DNA of 64,000 nucleotides, from assembly GCA_003281225.1 (NCBI GenBank), contig QCCP01000003.1, positions 1-64,000 of the forward strand, in the 5' to 3' direction. Below the pieces are notes generated by a model. It had not been told where the DNA came from and did not search any database. It saw only the letters and a list, made by a program, of their open reading frames with translations. This DNA is from Prochlorococcus sp. AG-347-L20 (GTDB lineage: Bacteria > Cyanobacteriota > Cyanobacteriia > PCC-6307 > Cyanobiaceae). The translations under genes were made by a program, and so were the position numbers. Below, one piece after another: positions 14,048 through 22,018 of the stretch; the stretch's first letter is position 1; the number at the start of each line of letters is the position of its first letter.

Positions 14048-14296
14048 ATGAATTTTATTTTTTCATTTTTATTAGCATCTGTGATGTGGGTACAAGTTCC
14101 ACAGTGGGAAGCTGACTGGTCAAAATGTGCTGTAGATGTTCCCGATTCATCATGTCACTGGTACGTAGCTGCTCCCGATAATACGTTTGGTGAAGGATTT
14201 AATTGGGAAAACGCTCCTTGGTTTGATGCTAATGGATTACAGGATGTAGCTAAAATTGAGAAAGAATCTGTAGTAGAAAAACTTCAAAATAACTAA
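14048..14296 (+). CDS. hypothetical Trp-rich protein, possibly exported
   Basis: 82 residues. A short hydrophobic N-terminus (NFIFSFLLASVMW) resembles a signal sequence or anchor. The rest is acidic and very rich in Trp, with two Cys in DWSKCAVDVPDSSCHWYV. GEGFNWENAPWFDANGLQDV follows. The gene looks real (good codon use, a small partner 10 bases upstream), but no family was recognised. Confidence 0.6.
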   Translation: MNFIFSFLLASVMWVQVPQWEADWSKCAVDVPDSSCHWYVAAPDNTFGEGFNWENAPWFDANGLQDVAKIEKESVVEKLQNN

Positions 14297-14379
14297 AGTT
14301 TCTATTTCATCAATTAACTTTTAAAAGTATTTAAATCTAGTTGCTTAGTGGTTAACTTTTGATTAATTAAAAAATTTTT

Positions 14380-14526
14380 ATGCGTTTTAAAGTAAGTCTC
14401 AAAAAAAATGGAAAGGAATTTGATGAAGTTGTTATAGCTAATAATAAAAAAGAGGCTATGGAAGTAGCTTTAAAAAACAATCCAGAAGCTCAAGCATTAA
14501 ACTCTGATTGGACATTTAAGATTTAA
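14380..14526 (+). CDS. 48-aa hypothetical protein
   Basis: Read by hand from ATG at 14380 to TAA at 14524-14526. It has a beta-beta-alpha pattern: RFKVSLKKNGKEFDEVVIA, then NNKKEAMEVALKNNPEA, ending DWTFKI. This resembles the small alpha/beta proteins common in picocyanobacteria and their phages. Its stop codon is immediately before the znuB stop on the other strand. Function unknown. Confidence 0.55.
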   Translation: MRFKVSLKKNGKEFDEVVIANNKKEAMEVALKNNPEAQALNSDWTFKI

Positions 14527-15312
14527 TTATTTACGAAGTTTAGGAATCAAAAGAGATGCGACACAAATAACACTAATTGCAGGTCCAGGCGACAAATTAA
14601 AGACTATAGAGAGAATAAAGCCCAGAAGTGAGATACATAATCCAAAAAATGAAGACCTCATCATTGCAATTCTTAAACTATGAGCCTTATTAAGCCCTAA
14701 CAGTGTTGGGGTAGAAAGAAGAGCAATAACAAGAATTACTCCCACTGCTGACATTGAACTAACAATTACTAATGCCGTTGTAAAACTCAAAGCAAGATTT
14801 AATAAAGAAACGTTTATACCACTCGCGGATGCACCTTCTGGATCTAATCCAACATAAACAACCTTTTCATATCCAAAAGTCATTAAAAGTATAAATACTA
14901 AAAAAGCAATTATTGTTCTAAGTAAATCTCCAAAATTTGCTGTCAATAAATCGCCAAATAATACTGCCTCCAAATCAATCCTTATTCCGAGTAGAGGGAT
15001 AATAAGGACTCCAAACCCAAGCATTCCAGCAAGAATAGTATTCATAACTGCTTCATAATTTTCACTTTTTCTATTGGTTAAACTTTCCGCAATTACCGAG
15101 CCTAAAAGACCACTTATAACACCACCAATTGAAGGGTGAATTCCAAGCGCTAATGCGAGAGCAAGTCCAGGCAACACGCAATGAGAGATTAAATTAACTT
15201 GTAATAATCTCTTATGGGTGATTAATACAGTTCCCATCGCTGGGCATAAGATCCCAGAAAATATAGTTATTATTAATGGAACCAACCACCAGTTGCTATT
15301 AATAAAAGACAT
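14527..15312 (-). CDS. znuB: zinc ABC transporter permease
   Basis: 261 residues with about eight hydrophobic segments, typical of ABC-3 permeases for Zn/Mn. It contains GTVLITHKRLLQVNLISHCVLPGLALALALG and, near the C-terminus, the family's cytoplasmic loop region. It works with ZnuC (ATPase, 15778-16548) and ZnuA (binding protein, 16687-18228) encoded next door. Zur is encoded divergently between permease and ATPase. The cluster context points to zinc. Confidence 0.9.
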   Translation of the reverse strand: MSFINSNWWLVPLIITIFSGILCPAMGTVLITHKRLLQVNLISHCVLPGLALALALGIHPSIGGVISGLLGSVIAESLTNRKSENYEAVMNTILAGMLGFGVLIIPLLGIRIDLEAVLFGDLLTANFGDLLRTIIAFLVFILLMTFGYEKVVYVGLDPEGASASGINVSLLNLALSFTTALVIVSSMSAVGVILVIALLSTPTLLGLNKAHSLRIAMMRSSFFGLCISLLGFILSIVFNLSPGPAISVICVASLLIPKLRK

Positions 15313-15368
15313 TATTCGAAAGATTCGGTATGATCAAAAATACGAAGCAAAAAAAGATTTTGGAAACA

Positions 15369-15764
15369 ATGGTAACTAAGTCTGACATTACCAAAAGACA
15401 AGAACAACTTCTTGAAGAACTTAATAAATGCGAGGATGAATTGAGCGGTCAAGAATTGCATAGGCAGTTGATCACAAAAGGCAAATCTATGGGGTTGACC
15501 ACTGTTTATAGAAATCTGCAAATCTTGATAAAGCATGGATTAATTCGTTCTAGACATCTCCCAACAGGAGAGGTTCTTTACACTCCCGTAGACAGAGATA
15601 TTCATCATTTGACCTGCGTTCAATGCGGAGAGACGTCGAAAATGGAAGGTTGTCCTGTTAAAGATATTCATGCCCCTAAAAAAAATCCAAGAAAGTTTCA
15701 ACTTTTGTTTCATACACTCGAATATTTCGGCCTTTGCCAAAACTGTTATCAAGCTCAAAATTAA
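15369..15764 (+). CDS. zur: Fur-family zinc regulator Zur
   Basis: This protein represses zinc uptake genes when Zn is sufficient. Counting from an alternative ATG at 15330 (144 residues), the winged-helix recognition segment TTVYRNLQIL is near residues 57-66. The DRDIHHLTCVQC regulatory site is at about 88-99, and the structural Zn site uses CVQC (96-99) and CQNC (136-139). The ATG at 15369 (Met14 of that numbering) is preferred because it leaves room for divergent promoters toward znuB and matches the normal family start. Placement inside the znu cluster makes Zur far more likely than Fur or PerR. Confidence 0.85.
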   Translation: MVTKSDITKRQEQLLEELNKCEDELSGQELHRQLITKGKSMGLTTVYRNLQILIKHGLIRSRHLPTGEVLYTPVDRDIHHLTCVQCGETSKMEGCPVKDIHAPKKNPRKFQLLFHTLEYFGLCQNCYQAQN

Positions 15765-15777
15765 TAAGGAACATTTT

Positions 15778-16548
15778 CTAATCACAGAAATTATTTTCCT
15801 TTATAGAGCTTATGTTTATCGCATCTAATTTATCTTTTATTTGATCAGGACTACCAACTGCTAAAACACTTTTATCAAGAACGATTACTTGATCGTAGTT
15901 ATTTAGAGACTCACCCCAATCATGGCTACTTACTAGCAAAGAAAGTCCCGCATCTGCGAGTTGACGAACAATTTTTAGGAAGTCCTCTTTTGCGGGGGGA
16001 TCCAATGCCGCACAAGGTTCATCTAAAAGAAATATTTTTGCAGGGGACATAAGAGTTTTTGCTAATAGAGCTCTTTGTTGCTGTCCTCCTGAAAGAGAAT
16101 CGAGTCTTCTATTAGCTAAATTAGCAATTCCTACTCTTTGCATTGTCGCTTCTAATTCACAACATTTATTAATCCAAGAATTAGGATATTCTAGAAGAGC
16201 CTTGATTTGAAAGGGGTTATTACTTCTTGATTTTGAATACTTTATTTGACCAAGAGATACCAATTTTTCAACTGTAATGGGAAACTTCCAATTCATAGAA
16301 CTTCTTTGAGGCATAAGTGCCACTAGAGCTCTAGATCTATATAAATTTTCACCGTCTATTTTTATTTCGCCTTTATCTGGAGTATTTTGTCCTTGCAATA
16401 TCCTCAAAAGAGTGGATTTACCGGCACCATTTGGACCTACTAGCGCTGTTAGAGTTCCAGGTTTAATCTCAACCGATACCTTATTTAAAGCTGGCTTACT
16501 TTTTTCTGTGTATGCAAATGTTAAATTTTCAGCGACTAAAGTAGCCAT
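15778..16548 (-). CDS. znuC: zinc ABC transporter ATPase
   Basis: 256 residues, an ABC ATPase. Walker A GPNGAGKST is near residues 38-46, the Q-loop region is MPQRSSM, the signature is LSGGQQQR, Walker B is IFLLDEPCAALD, and the His switch is in SSHDWGE. It energises zinc import with ZnuB and ZnuA. It lies divergent from znuA, and the 138-base spacer holds a Zur-box-like palindrome and a second inverted repeat. The znuC stop is 13 bases from the end of zur on the opposite strand. Confidence 0.9.
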   Translation of the reverse strand: MATLVAENLTFAYTEKSKPALNKVSVEIKPGTLTALVGPNGAGKSTLLRILQGQNTPDKGEIKIDGENLYRSRALVALMPQRSSMNWKFPITVEKLVSLGQIKYSKSRSNNPFQIKALLEYPNSWINKCCELEATMQRVGIANLANRRLDSLSGGQQQRALLAKTLMSPAKIFLLDEPCAALDPPAKEDFLKIVRQLADAGLSLLVSSHDWGESLNNYDQVIVLDKSVLAVGSPDQIKDKLDAINISSIKENNFCD

Positions 16549-16588
16549 TAATTAATCTTCATGAAAAAAGTCACTTTACAAGCTTACC

Positions 16589-16611
16589 AATAATACAAGC
16601 TGCGTATTATT
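16589..16611. promoter_or_regulatory. inverted repeat AATAATAC-N7-GTATTATT between znuC and znuA
   Basis: Two perfect 8-base arms separated by 7 bases, 41-63 bases upstream of znuC. The arms differ from the Zur-box-like site closer to znuA. This could be a second operator for the minus-strand transcript, or part of its promoter. Confidence 0.35.
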
Positions 16612-16649
16612 TTCATAACATTTGATACCTTTTCTTGTCAGGTGCAATG

Positions 16650-16666
16650 AAAATGATTATCATTTT
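16650..16666. promoter_or_regulatory. Zur-box-like palindrome upstream of znuA
   Basis: AAAATGAT, central T, ATCATTTT: a perfect 17-base palindrome with ATGATNATCAT in the centre, the pattern of Fur-family operators. It lies 20 bases before the znuA start and in the spacer shared with znuC. With zur itself in the cluster, it is the obvious Zur target. Confidence 0.6.
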
Positions 16667-16686
16667 TAAGTATTTAATAATTATTT

Positions 16687-18228
16687 ATGTCAATTTTTAA
16701 AAGACTTTTATCAAATAAAACATGTTCAAGTAAGTCAATTATTAAAAATTCCGTAATCGCTGGAACGATTATATTTTCTGGTTTTGGGCAGGATGTAATG
16801 GCTAAAGGGAAGTCATACGTAGCAGTAGAACCACTAGTATGTGATTTAGTTAAATCAATTGCGTTGCCATCTGACGAAGTTACATGCTTAGTAGATAGAA
16901 AACAGGATGTTCATGACTTAAAGATCAATCCAAGACAAGCTCAATTACTAAATAGCGCAGACAAAGTATTCACTCTTGGCAAAGAAATGACTCCAAGTAT
17001 GAGAAATTGGGAAAGTAAAAAAAATACTGTTGTTGTAGGTGTTAGTGCAATAGACGTAGATGATCATTCTGATCATGAAGGTCACGATGACCACTCAGAC
17101 AATGACGGACATGACGATCATGCCGAACATTCAGCTAAGGTAGATGATCATTCTGATCATGGAGGTCATGATGATCATTCAGACCATGGTGGACATGATG
17201 ATCATGCTGAGGGTGCTTTCGAATGGGCAGGTAAATTCCAGCTTTCTAAGGGTTCATACAAATGGTCATTTGAAAAAGTCGATGGCGAATATGCAGATCC
17301 TGCAATGAAGATGGTGATTCTCAAATCTAATGACATAGAAGGGTCTGAAGATTTAGCCAAAGAATTATTAGGATCTAAAGACTCAATAAGCAGAAAAAAT
17401 GATGGAACTTTGATAGCAAGCAATAAAGCTTTTGTTCTTAACTTCGATCAAAGAAAAGAAAGTACTGTTTTTAACGTGGATATCAAAGAAGATGGTGAAT
17501 ATATATTTTTTACTGAACACATGCCTTTTGAGTTTGAAGCAACTCAACACTTTTTTAAAGACGTTTCAAATAGTGATGTAGAACCAATAGCACAAGTTCC
17601 AGACGAAGGAGAGGGGCATCATCATCATGACCATGGAGGTCTAGATCCACATGTATGGCATGATCCACATAACATCATAAAAATGGGAGATCTTATAAGC
17701 AAAAGTTTAAAGAAAGATATTTCAGTTTTTAATAGAGGTGACAGAAAACTAATTAATGAAAGATTCGAAAAAGCTGATTCTCTCTTAGAAGGCTTAGATA
17801 GTTGGATCGTCGAACAAGTAAGCTCTATTCCTGAGGAAAACAGAGTAATTGTCTCTAAACACAAAGCAATGGAATACTACGGGGATGCATTTGGTTTTGA
17901 AACCATTAGTTTACTTGACTTTCTTGGAGACTCCTCAAGCTTAAGGCCAGACAACATAAGTTCTACTTTAAAAATGTTAGATGAAGAGAAAGTTCAGGCA
18001 ATATTTCCTGAACAAATTCCAGCATCTAAGTTATTAAGGAACTTAAGTAGACAAAGTTCAGTTCCTTTAGCTTCTAATCAAATATTCGTTGATGGATTGA
18101 TGATGGATGGTAATACGGTTTCAGTAGCCGTACACAACACTTGTACAATTGTTGATTCATTAGGTGGAAGCTGTGATAAAGAATCTGGCTCCAATCTTGA
18201 GTCTGAATGGTACAAACTTTCAGATTAA
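16687..18228 (+). CDS. znuA: zinc-binding lipoprotein-type component ZnuA with inserted domain
   Basis: 513 residues, much longer than usual ZnuA (about 300). An N-terminal signal region (1-40) precedes the first cluster-A9 half. VHDLKINP includes His76; later HVWHDPHN, SKHKAMEYYGD and the C-terminal half give the remaining Zn ligands. Two extras are inserted. One is a His/Asp-rich run of DDHSDH-type repeats (residues 125-174); the other is a domain of about 110 residues (178-290, FEWAGKFQLSKGSYKWSF to TEHMPFEFEA) that also occurs in the COG0523 protein downstream. It captures Zn in the periplasm for ZnuBC. A Zur-like box precedes it. Confidence 0.9.
   Translation: MSIFKRLLSNKTCSSKSIIKNSVIAGTIIFSGFGQDVMAKGKSYVAVEPLVCDLVKSIALPSDEVTCLVDRKQDVHDLKINPRQAQLLNSADKVFTLGKEMTPSMRNWESKKNTVVVGVSAIDVDDHSDHEGHDDHSDNDGHDDHAEHSAKVDDHSDHGGHDDHSDHGGHDDHAEGAFEWAGKFQLSKGSYKWSFEKVDGEYADPAMKMVILKSNDIEGSEDLAKELLGSKDSISRKNDGTLIASNKAFVLNFDQRKESTVFNVDIKEDGEYIFFTEHMPFEFEATQHFFKDVSNSDVEPIAQVPDEGEGHHHHDHGGLDPHVWHDPHNIIKMGDLISKSLKKDISVFNRGDRKLINERFEKADSLLEGLDSWIVEQVSSIPEENRVIVSKHKAMEYYGDAFGFETISLLDFLGDSSSLRPDNISSTLKMLDEEKVQAIFPEQIPASKLLRNLSRQSSVPLASNQIFVDGLMMDGNTVSVAVHNTCTIVDSLGGSCDKESGSNLESEWYKLSD
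17059..17210 (+). repeat. tandem His/Asp-rich coding repeat inside znuA
   Basis: Degenerate units based on GATCATTCTGATCATGG-type DNA encode DDHSDH(E/G)GH / DDHAE blocks, five or six times. Such loops in cluster A9 proteins are thought to bind or relay zinc. The repeat may vary in copy number between strains. Confidence 0.75.
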
Positions 18229-18305
18229 ATTTTTCTAATAAAAACGGTTTTCATTTCTTATGATTACTATTATTAAACTATTGTTTATTTGGTAAAAATC
18301 ATTAA

Positions 18306-19661
18306 ATGAGCATCAAAGATAAAGTTCCAGTTACTATTCTCACTGGATTTCTAGGTTCAGGGAAAACTACTTTACTTAATAGAATACTAAGTGAAGAGCA
18401 CGGAAAAAGAATAGCCGTAATTGAGAATGAATACGGTGAAGTAGGGATAGATCAAGGGCTCGTAATAAATGCCGATGAAGAAGTGTTTGAGATGTCAAAC
18501 GGGTGCATTTGTTGTACTGTTCGCGGTGATTTAATAAGAGTCCTTGGCAACCTTATGAAAAGAAGAGATAAGTTTGACTATGTTTTAGTAGAAACGACCG
18601 GATTAGCAGATCCTGGGCCAGTCGCACAGACATTTTTCATGGATGAAGAAATTAGTTCTGAATTTACTCTTGATGGAATTGTAACTTTAGTTGATGCTGC
18701 TCATATTGATCAGCAGCTAGGAAGAAGTGATGAAAGTTCAGAACAAGTTGCGTTTGCAGATGTTCTTGTCCTTAATAAAACTGATTTAGTCTCTGATGAT
18801 GCACTAGATACTCTTGAATCGAGATTGAGAGATATGAACCGAATGACTCGAATCATTAGAGCCGAGAATGCCCAAGTACCAATCGAAACAGTCCTAAATC
18901 TAAGTGCATTTGATCTCGATCAAATCCTTAAACGCAGACCAACATTTCTTGAACCAGAATATCCTTTTGAATGGACAGGTGTTTACGACCTTGCTGCAGG
19001 TAAATATGAATTAATGCTAGAAGAAGGTCCCGATCCAGAAATGTCATTAGTAGCTTTCGCTAATCAAGGTGAGAGTGAAGAAGAACTTAAAGATGGTGCT
19101 GAATCCTGCGTAAGACTTTATGCAGAAAAAGCTAAAAGCATAGAACCTGGGAATATCATTCCATTTGGAGAACATATAAACCTTAAATTGGAGGATAAAG
19201 GAAATAAATCATTCATATTAGATATCGAAAAAGGATCAAAGATAGGTTTATATACACAGCACACTGCTGAAGAATTCAATATGAAAATCATTAAAAGTGA
19301 AGACAATAATTCAAAAGAGATCCCATTTAATATTGAAAGATTCTGGCAAGCCGAGCACGAGCACGATGATGAAGTAACGTCCATTGCAATTGAACGATTT
19401 GGAGATGTTGATCCAGAAAAACTTAATACTTGGTTGGGCAGACTTCTTTCTGAAAAAGGGGTGGATATATTTAGAACTAAAGGTTTCATTAGCTACTCAG
19501 GCAACCCACAGAGAATAGTTTTCCAAGGGGTACATATGTTATTTACAGCGCAACCTGATAAGGAATGGGGTAACGAACCTCGTAGAAACCAACTTGTTTT
19601 TATAGGTAGAAATTTGGACGAGAAAGAGATGAAAGAAGGTTTTGAAAAATGCCTGATATAG
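18306..19661 (+). CDS. COG0523 (CobW/ZNG-type) G3E GTPase, zinc-linked
   Basis: 451 residues, a metallochaperone-type GTPase. Walker A GFLGSGKTT is at 14-22, the ENEYGEVGID switch at 40-49, the metal-binding CICC motif at 67-70, and NKTD at 157-160. Residues 221-330 form an extra domain shared with ZnuA (FEWTGVYDLAAGKYEL... to TQHTAEEF). An acidic/His stretch HEHDDE is at 351-356. The usual CobW C-terminal domain follows and is intact. In the zur/znu context it is likely a zinc chaperone for low-zinc conditions rather than a cobalamin-biosynthesis CobW. Confidence 0.9.
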   Translation: MSIKDKVPVTILTGFLGSGKTTLLNRILSEEHGKRIAVIENEYGEVGIDQGLVINADEEVFEMSNGCICCTVRGDLIRVLGNLMKRRDKFDYVLVETTGLADPGPVAQTFFMDEEISSEFTLDGIVTLVDAAHIDQQLGRSDESSEQVAFADVLVLNKTDLVSDDALDTLESRLRDMNRMTRIIRAENAQVPIETVLNLSAFDLDQILKRRPTFLEPEYPFEWTGVYDLAAGKYELMLEEGPDPEMSLVAFANQGESEEELKDGAESCVRLYAEKAKSIEPGNIIPFGEHINLKLEDKGNKSFILDIEKGSKIGLYTQHTAEEFNMKIIKSEDNNSKEIPFNIERFWQAEHEHDDEVTSIAIERFGDVDPEKLNTWLGRLLSEKGVDIFRTKGFISYSGNPQRIVFQGVHMLFTAQPDKEWGNEPRRNQLVFIGRNLDEKEMKEGFEKCLI

Positions 19662-20707
19662 AATCATTTAGCCCAAGAGGCATGTTCCACGAGGGATGGA
19701 CAGCTGAAGTTAATGATTATGCCATAGTTTGTGGTTGGGCTACTAAAGGAAAGTTATTCATTGTTGGGGATGTAGCAGGAGGTATTTTTGCCTTTGAAGG
19801 AGATACTGGGAAAATTATTTGGAAAAAAGAAAATACACACTCTGCTGGTCTATTAGCAATGTCCATTCATCCAGAAGGAGAGATTTTCGCAACTTCCGGT
19901 CAAGATGGAAATATTCAAATATATAATTGTCACGAAGGTAAAGTAATTAAAACTCTCGATCTTGGCAAGGCTTGGGTAGAACATCTTAAGTGGTCAAATG
20001 ATGGCTTATTTCTTGCAGCAGCTTCTTCAAAAAAAGTATATGTTTTTAATGAAATTGGTGAAGAAAAATGGGTATCAGATGATCATCCAAGCACAGTGAG
20101 TGCAATAAAATGGTCAAATAATAATGAGCTAGCTACAGCCTGCTACGGGAGAGTAACATTCTTTGACATAGTAAATAATAAAACGAATCAAAAGCTCGAG
20201 TGGCAAGGATCATTAGTCTCAATGGAATTAAGTCCTGATGGTGATATAGTCGCTTGCGGGAGTCAAGACAATTCAGTTCATTTTTGGAGAAGATCAACCG
20301 GAATGGATGCTGAAATGACAGGATACCCAGGAAAACCTAGTCACCTTTCTTTTGACGATAGTGGAAAATTACTGGCAACTAGTGGCAGTGAAAGAATTAC
20401 AGTGTGGAGCTTTATAGGTGACGGTCCCGAGGGAACTATGCCGGGAGAGCTATGGCACCATACCGAACCTATTTCTAGCCTAGCCTTTTCAAATAAAGGC
20501 ATGCTTGTAGCTTCCGGATCTAGAGATGGTTCTGTTGTCGCAAGTTTTCTAAAAAAAGACGGTAATGGTGACCCAGTTGGGGCTGCATTCGCAGGCGATT
20601 TAGTGGGTGCACTTTCGTGGAGACCTGATGATTGTGCACTAGCTGCAGTTAACGCAAAAGGTGTAGTAAATGTTTGGAAATTTAAAGTTCGTACTAATTC
20701 TTTTTGA
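19649..20707 (+). CDS. WD40-repeat protein, zinc-cluster associated
   Basis: 352 residues made of about seven WD40-like blades (for example MSIHPEGEIFATSGQDGNIQIYN, MELSPDGDIVACGSQDNSVHFWR, LAFSNKGMLVASGSRDGSVVASF). It has no signal peptide and is cytoplasmic. It overlaps the end of the COG0523 gene by 13 bases, so the two are translationally coupled. A soluble beta-propeller coupled to a metal chaperone may be a client or scaffold; direct zinc binding is not shown. Confidence 0.85.
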   Translation: MPDIESFSPRGMFHEGWTAEVNDYAIVCGWATKGKLFIVGDVAGGIFAFEGDTGKIIWKKENTHSAGLLAMSIHPEGEIFATSGQDGNIQIYNCHEGKVIKTLDLGKAWVEHLKWSNDGLFLAAASSKKVYVFNEIGEEKWVSDDHPSTVSAIKWSNNNELATACYGRVTFFDIVNNKTNQKLEWQGSLVSMELSPDGDIVACGSQDNSVHFWRRSTGMDAEMTGYPGKPSHLSFDDSGKLLATSGSERITVWSFIGDGPEGTMPGELWHHTEPISSLAFSNKGMLVASGSRDGSVVASFLKKDGNGDPVGAAFAGDLVGALSWRPDDCALAAVNAKGVVNVWKFKVRTNSF

Positions 20708-20740
20708 AGGAATTTAAGCAGGAAAATAAAATAATTCAAA

Positions 20741-20896
20741 CTACCAATAGTTAGCTTTTAAATGTCTTTCCATACAGATGACTTCACAGTCATTATCTAT
20801 ACCTTTTGGGTGAATATCGCAATATGAGAGACATTGAAAATATTCGTCTATAGGATTAGATTGATCAGCTTTACTAACTTCTTTCGAATGATTCAT
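20741..20896 (-). CDS. 51-aa protein with two C-x3-C motifs
   Basis: Read by hand from ATG at 20896 to TAG at 20741. NPIDEYFQCLSYC and NDCEVICMERHL give four Cys arranged as CxxxC and CxxxC in two helices. This is a likely metal- or disulfide-stabilised helical hairpin. Homologous-looking small proteins with the same NPIDxYFQC block are common in marine cyanobacteria. It lies just past the zinc cluster on the other strand. Confidence 0.6.
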   Translation of the reverse strand: MNHSKEVSKADQSNPIDEYFQCLSYCDIHPKGIDNDCEVICMERHLKANYW

Positions 20897-21182
20897 AAAA
20901 GATTTCCTCAATTATTTAAAATCAAGATAGTCGAATTAAATATCAAAAGAAATAAGCAAAACTTACTAAAAATATCTCAAAAAAATTAAAGCGATTGATT
21001 ACCACTTTCGGACATTTTTAATAAAAAAGCAATGCGTATAAAAACGGATTGTCTTTAGAGAAATATTCCCCTAATTTTATATTGTTGAGTTCTAGGAGGT
21101 CTTTCAAAATGATCGATAGCCTGCCTGAAATTTCGGAATAAAACGAACTAATTTAATTAACTGCTCCAATTATTTTTTATTA

Positions 21183-21272
21183 ATGTCTAAGCTTCCTTCT
21201 TCTGCATCGTTTAGGTGCCCTTTAAGAAACAAGCTTAATTCTAGAGTTTTTGCCCCAGTTAAAGACAATTAG
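21183..21272 (+). CDS. possible 29-aa peptide, unverified
   Basis: ATG at 21183 to TAG at 21270-21272. The peptide is basic with one Cys and rich in Ser, Arg and Asn. Codon use looks plausible, but the length is too short to be conclusive and it lies inside the unexplained transcript. Confidence 0.25.
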   Translation: MSKLPSSASFRCPLRNKLNSRVFAPVKDN

Positions 21273-21370
21273 TTAATTTTGGTGAGCATTAGCTTAAAAG
21301 AAGTTAGCAACAAGGATCGATGATTTAGGTACGTTATTAACTTCAGTAAAAAATATAAGTAAGAGATAAA

Positions 21371-21399
21371 AGAGGGCTTAAATTAGCCCTCTTTTTTTT
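21371..21399 (+). terminator. rho-independent terminator, plus strand
   Basis: AGAGGGCT and AGCCCTCT form eight perfect pairs around a 6-base TAAATT loop, followed by seven or more Ts. It is the strongest terminator in the region and has no annotated plus-strand gene in front except the short frames described at 20897-21453. Confidence 0.75.
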
Positions 21400-21453
21400 A
21401 ATAAGATGACTTTCTTCTAGTTTTATAGATAATGATTAAAAGAATAAAATAAA

Positions 21454-21729
21454 ATGGCTAAATATTATTGCCCATATTGCAATCCTAAATATCAATTTCA
21501 AAAACAATCCTCAAAAGGTAATTTGATTTGTGGCTTGTGTGGAGAGGATCTTGTAAAAAAACCATTTATTAAGTTGAACCAGATAATCGCTTTAGTTGCT
21601 GCTTCATCATTACTTTTACCGTTGATATATACTTTTATTTTTTTAATTAAAAATCAATTAAATCCTCCTAATAAAAATTATCAAGCAAATAGTACTTTAA
21701 TGATCATTATCAAAGAAACAATTTCATAA
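21454..21729 (+). CDS. zinc-ribbon membrane protein, hypothetical
   Basis: 91 residues. The N-terminus is a rubredoxin/zinc-ribbon-like module with CPYC (residues 5-8) and CGLC (26-29), four Cys in total. One hydrophobic helix (about 47-68) and a short tail follow. A small soluble metal knuckle on a membrane anchor suggests a regulatory or assembly role; no family name is assigned. Confidence 0.65.
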   Translation: MAKYYCPYCNPKYQFQKQSSKGNLICGLCGEDLVKKPFIKLNQIIALVAASSLLLPLIYTFIFLIKNQLNPPNKNYQANSTLMIIIKETIS

Positions 21730-21753
21730 AACAATTTTAAAAATCTCGAGTGG

Positions 21754-21975
21754 TCAACCTCTACATAGTGATTTATTTAAACAAGAATTTTTACTCTCAA
21801 TATTTATTTGATCATCAATATTTTTTAATTTGTTTTTATTACTTATTACTTTAACTTTTTGCCCACAATGTTCTTTACAACCTCCATTAAATAAATTATG
21901 TGCATATAAATTGGAACTATTCGTAATTAATAAAAGAAAAATTATTTTATAAATTTGCATAAAATAAGACTTCAT
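21754..21975 (-). CDS. small secreted Cys-rich protein
   Basis: 73 residues; Met1 or Met6 can start it, both leaving a signal peptide (ending near LYAHN). The mature peptide has NGGCKEHCGQKV and ends NSCLNKSLCRG, with four Cys, suggesting disulfides or metal binding. It resembles the secreted Cys peptide at 7896-8081 in size and layout but is not clearly homologous. Function unknown. Confidence 0.55.
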   Translation of the reverse strand: MKSYFMQIYKIIFLLLITNSSNLYAHNLFNGGCKEHCGQKVKVISNKNKLKNIDDQINIESKNSCLNKSLCRG

Positions 21976-22018
21976 TTTTATTATGATTTTATCGGAATTA
22001 GTAAATAAATAATATCAG

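Larger units (their letters stand above)
20897..21453. other. 557-base stretch without a clear gene; probable transcript ending at 21399
   Basis: There is no long open frame. Visible elements are a strong AGGAGGT ribosome site at about 21093 followed 7 bases later by a 10-codon frame (21110-21142), and a second frame of 29 codons from ATG 21183 (MSKLPSSASFRCPLRNKLNSR). Two AAGCTT copies lie at its ends, and a rho-independent terminator is at 21371-21399. The stretch is less AT-rich than its flanks. It reads as a plus-strand small RNA or a short leader-peptide transcript. It does not match tmRNA, RNase P RNA or SRP RNA signatures. Confidence 0.45.

Noticed and set aside
17059-17210. Spaced repeat array as CRISPR
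   Set aside because: The units are short, in frame and encode His/Asp residues of ZnuA; no spacers of constant length.
18229-18305. Second Zur box before the COG0523 gene
   Set aside because: The region has TGATTACTATTATTA but no good symmetry; too weak to list.
20341-20739. 132-residue minus-strand frame
   Set aside because: It lies wholly inside the WD40 gene and its composition is that of a reverse shadow (Ser/Pro/Leu-rich).
20897-21453. tmRNA, RNase P RNA or SRP RNA
   Set aside because: No tag-peptide frame ending in AP-V-A-A, and no conserved core of RNase P or SRP RNA is visible.
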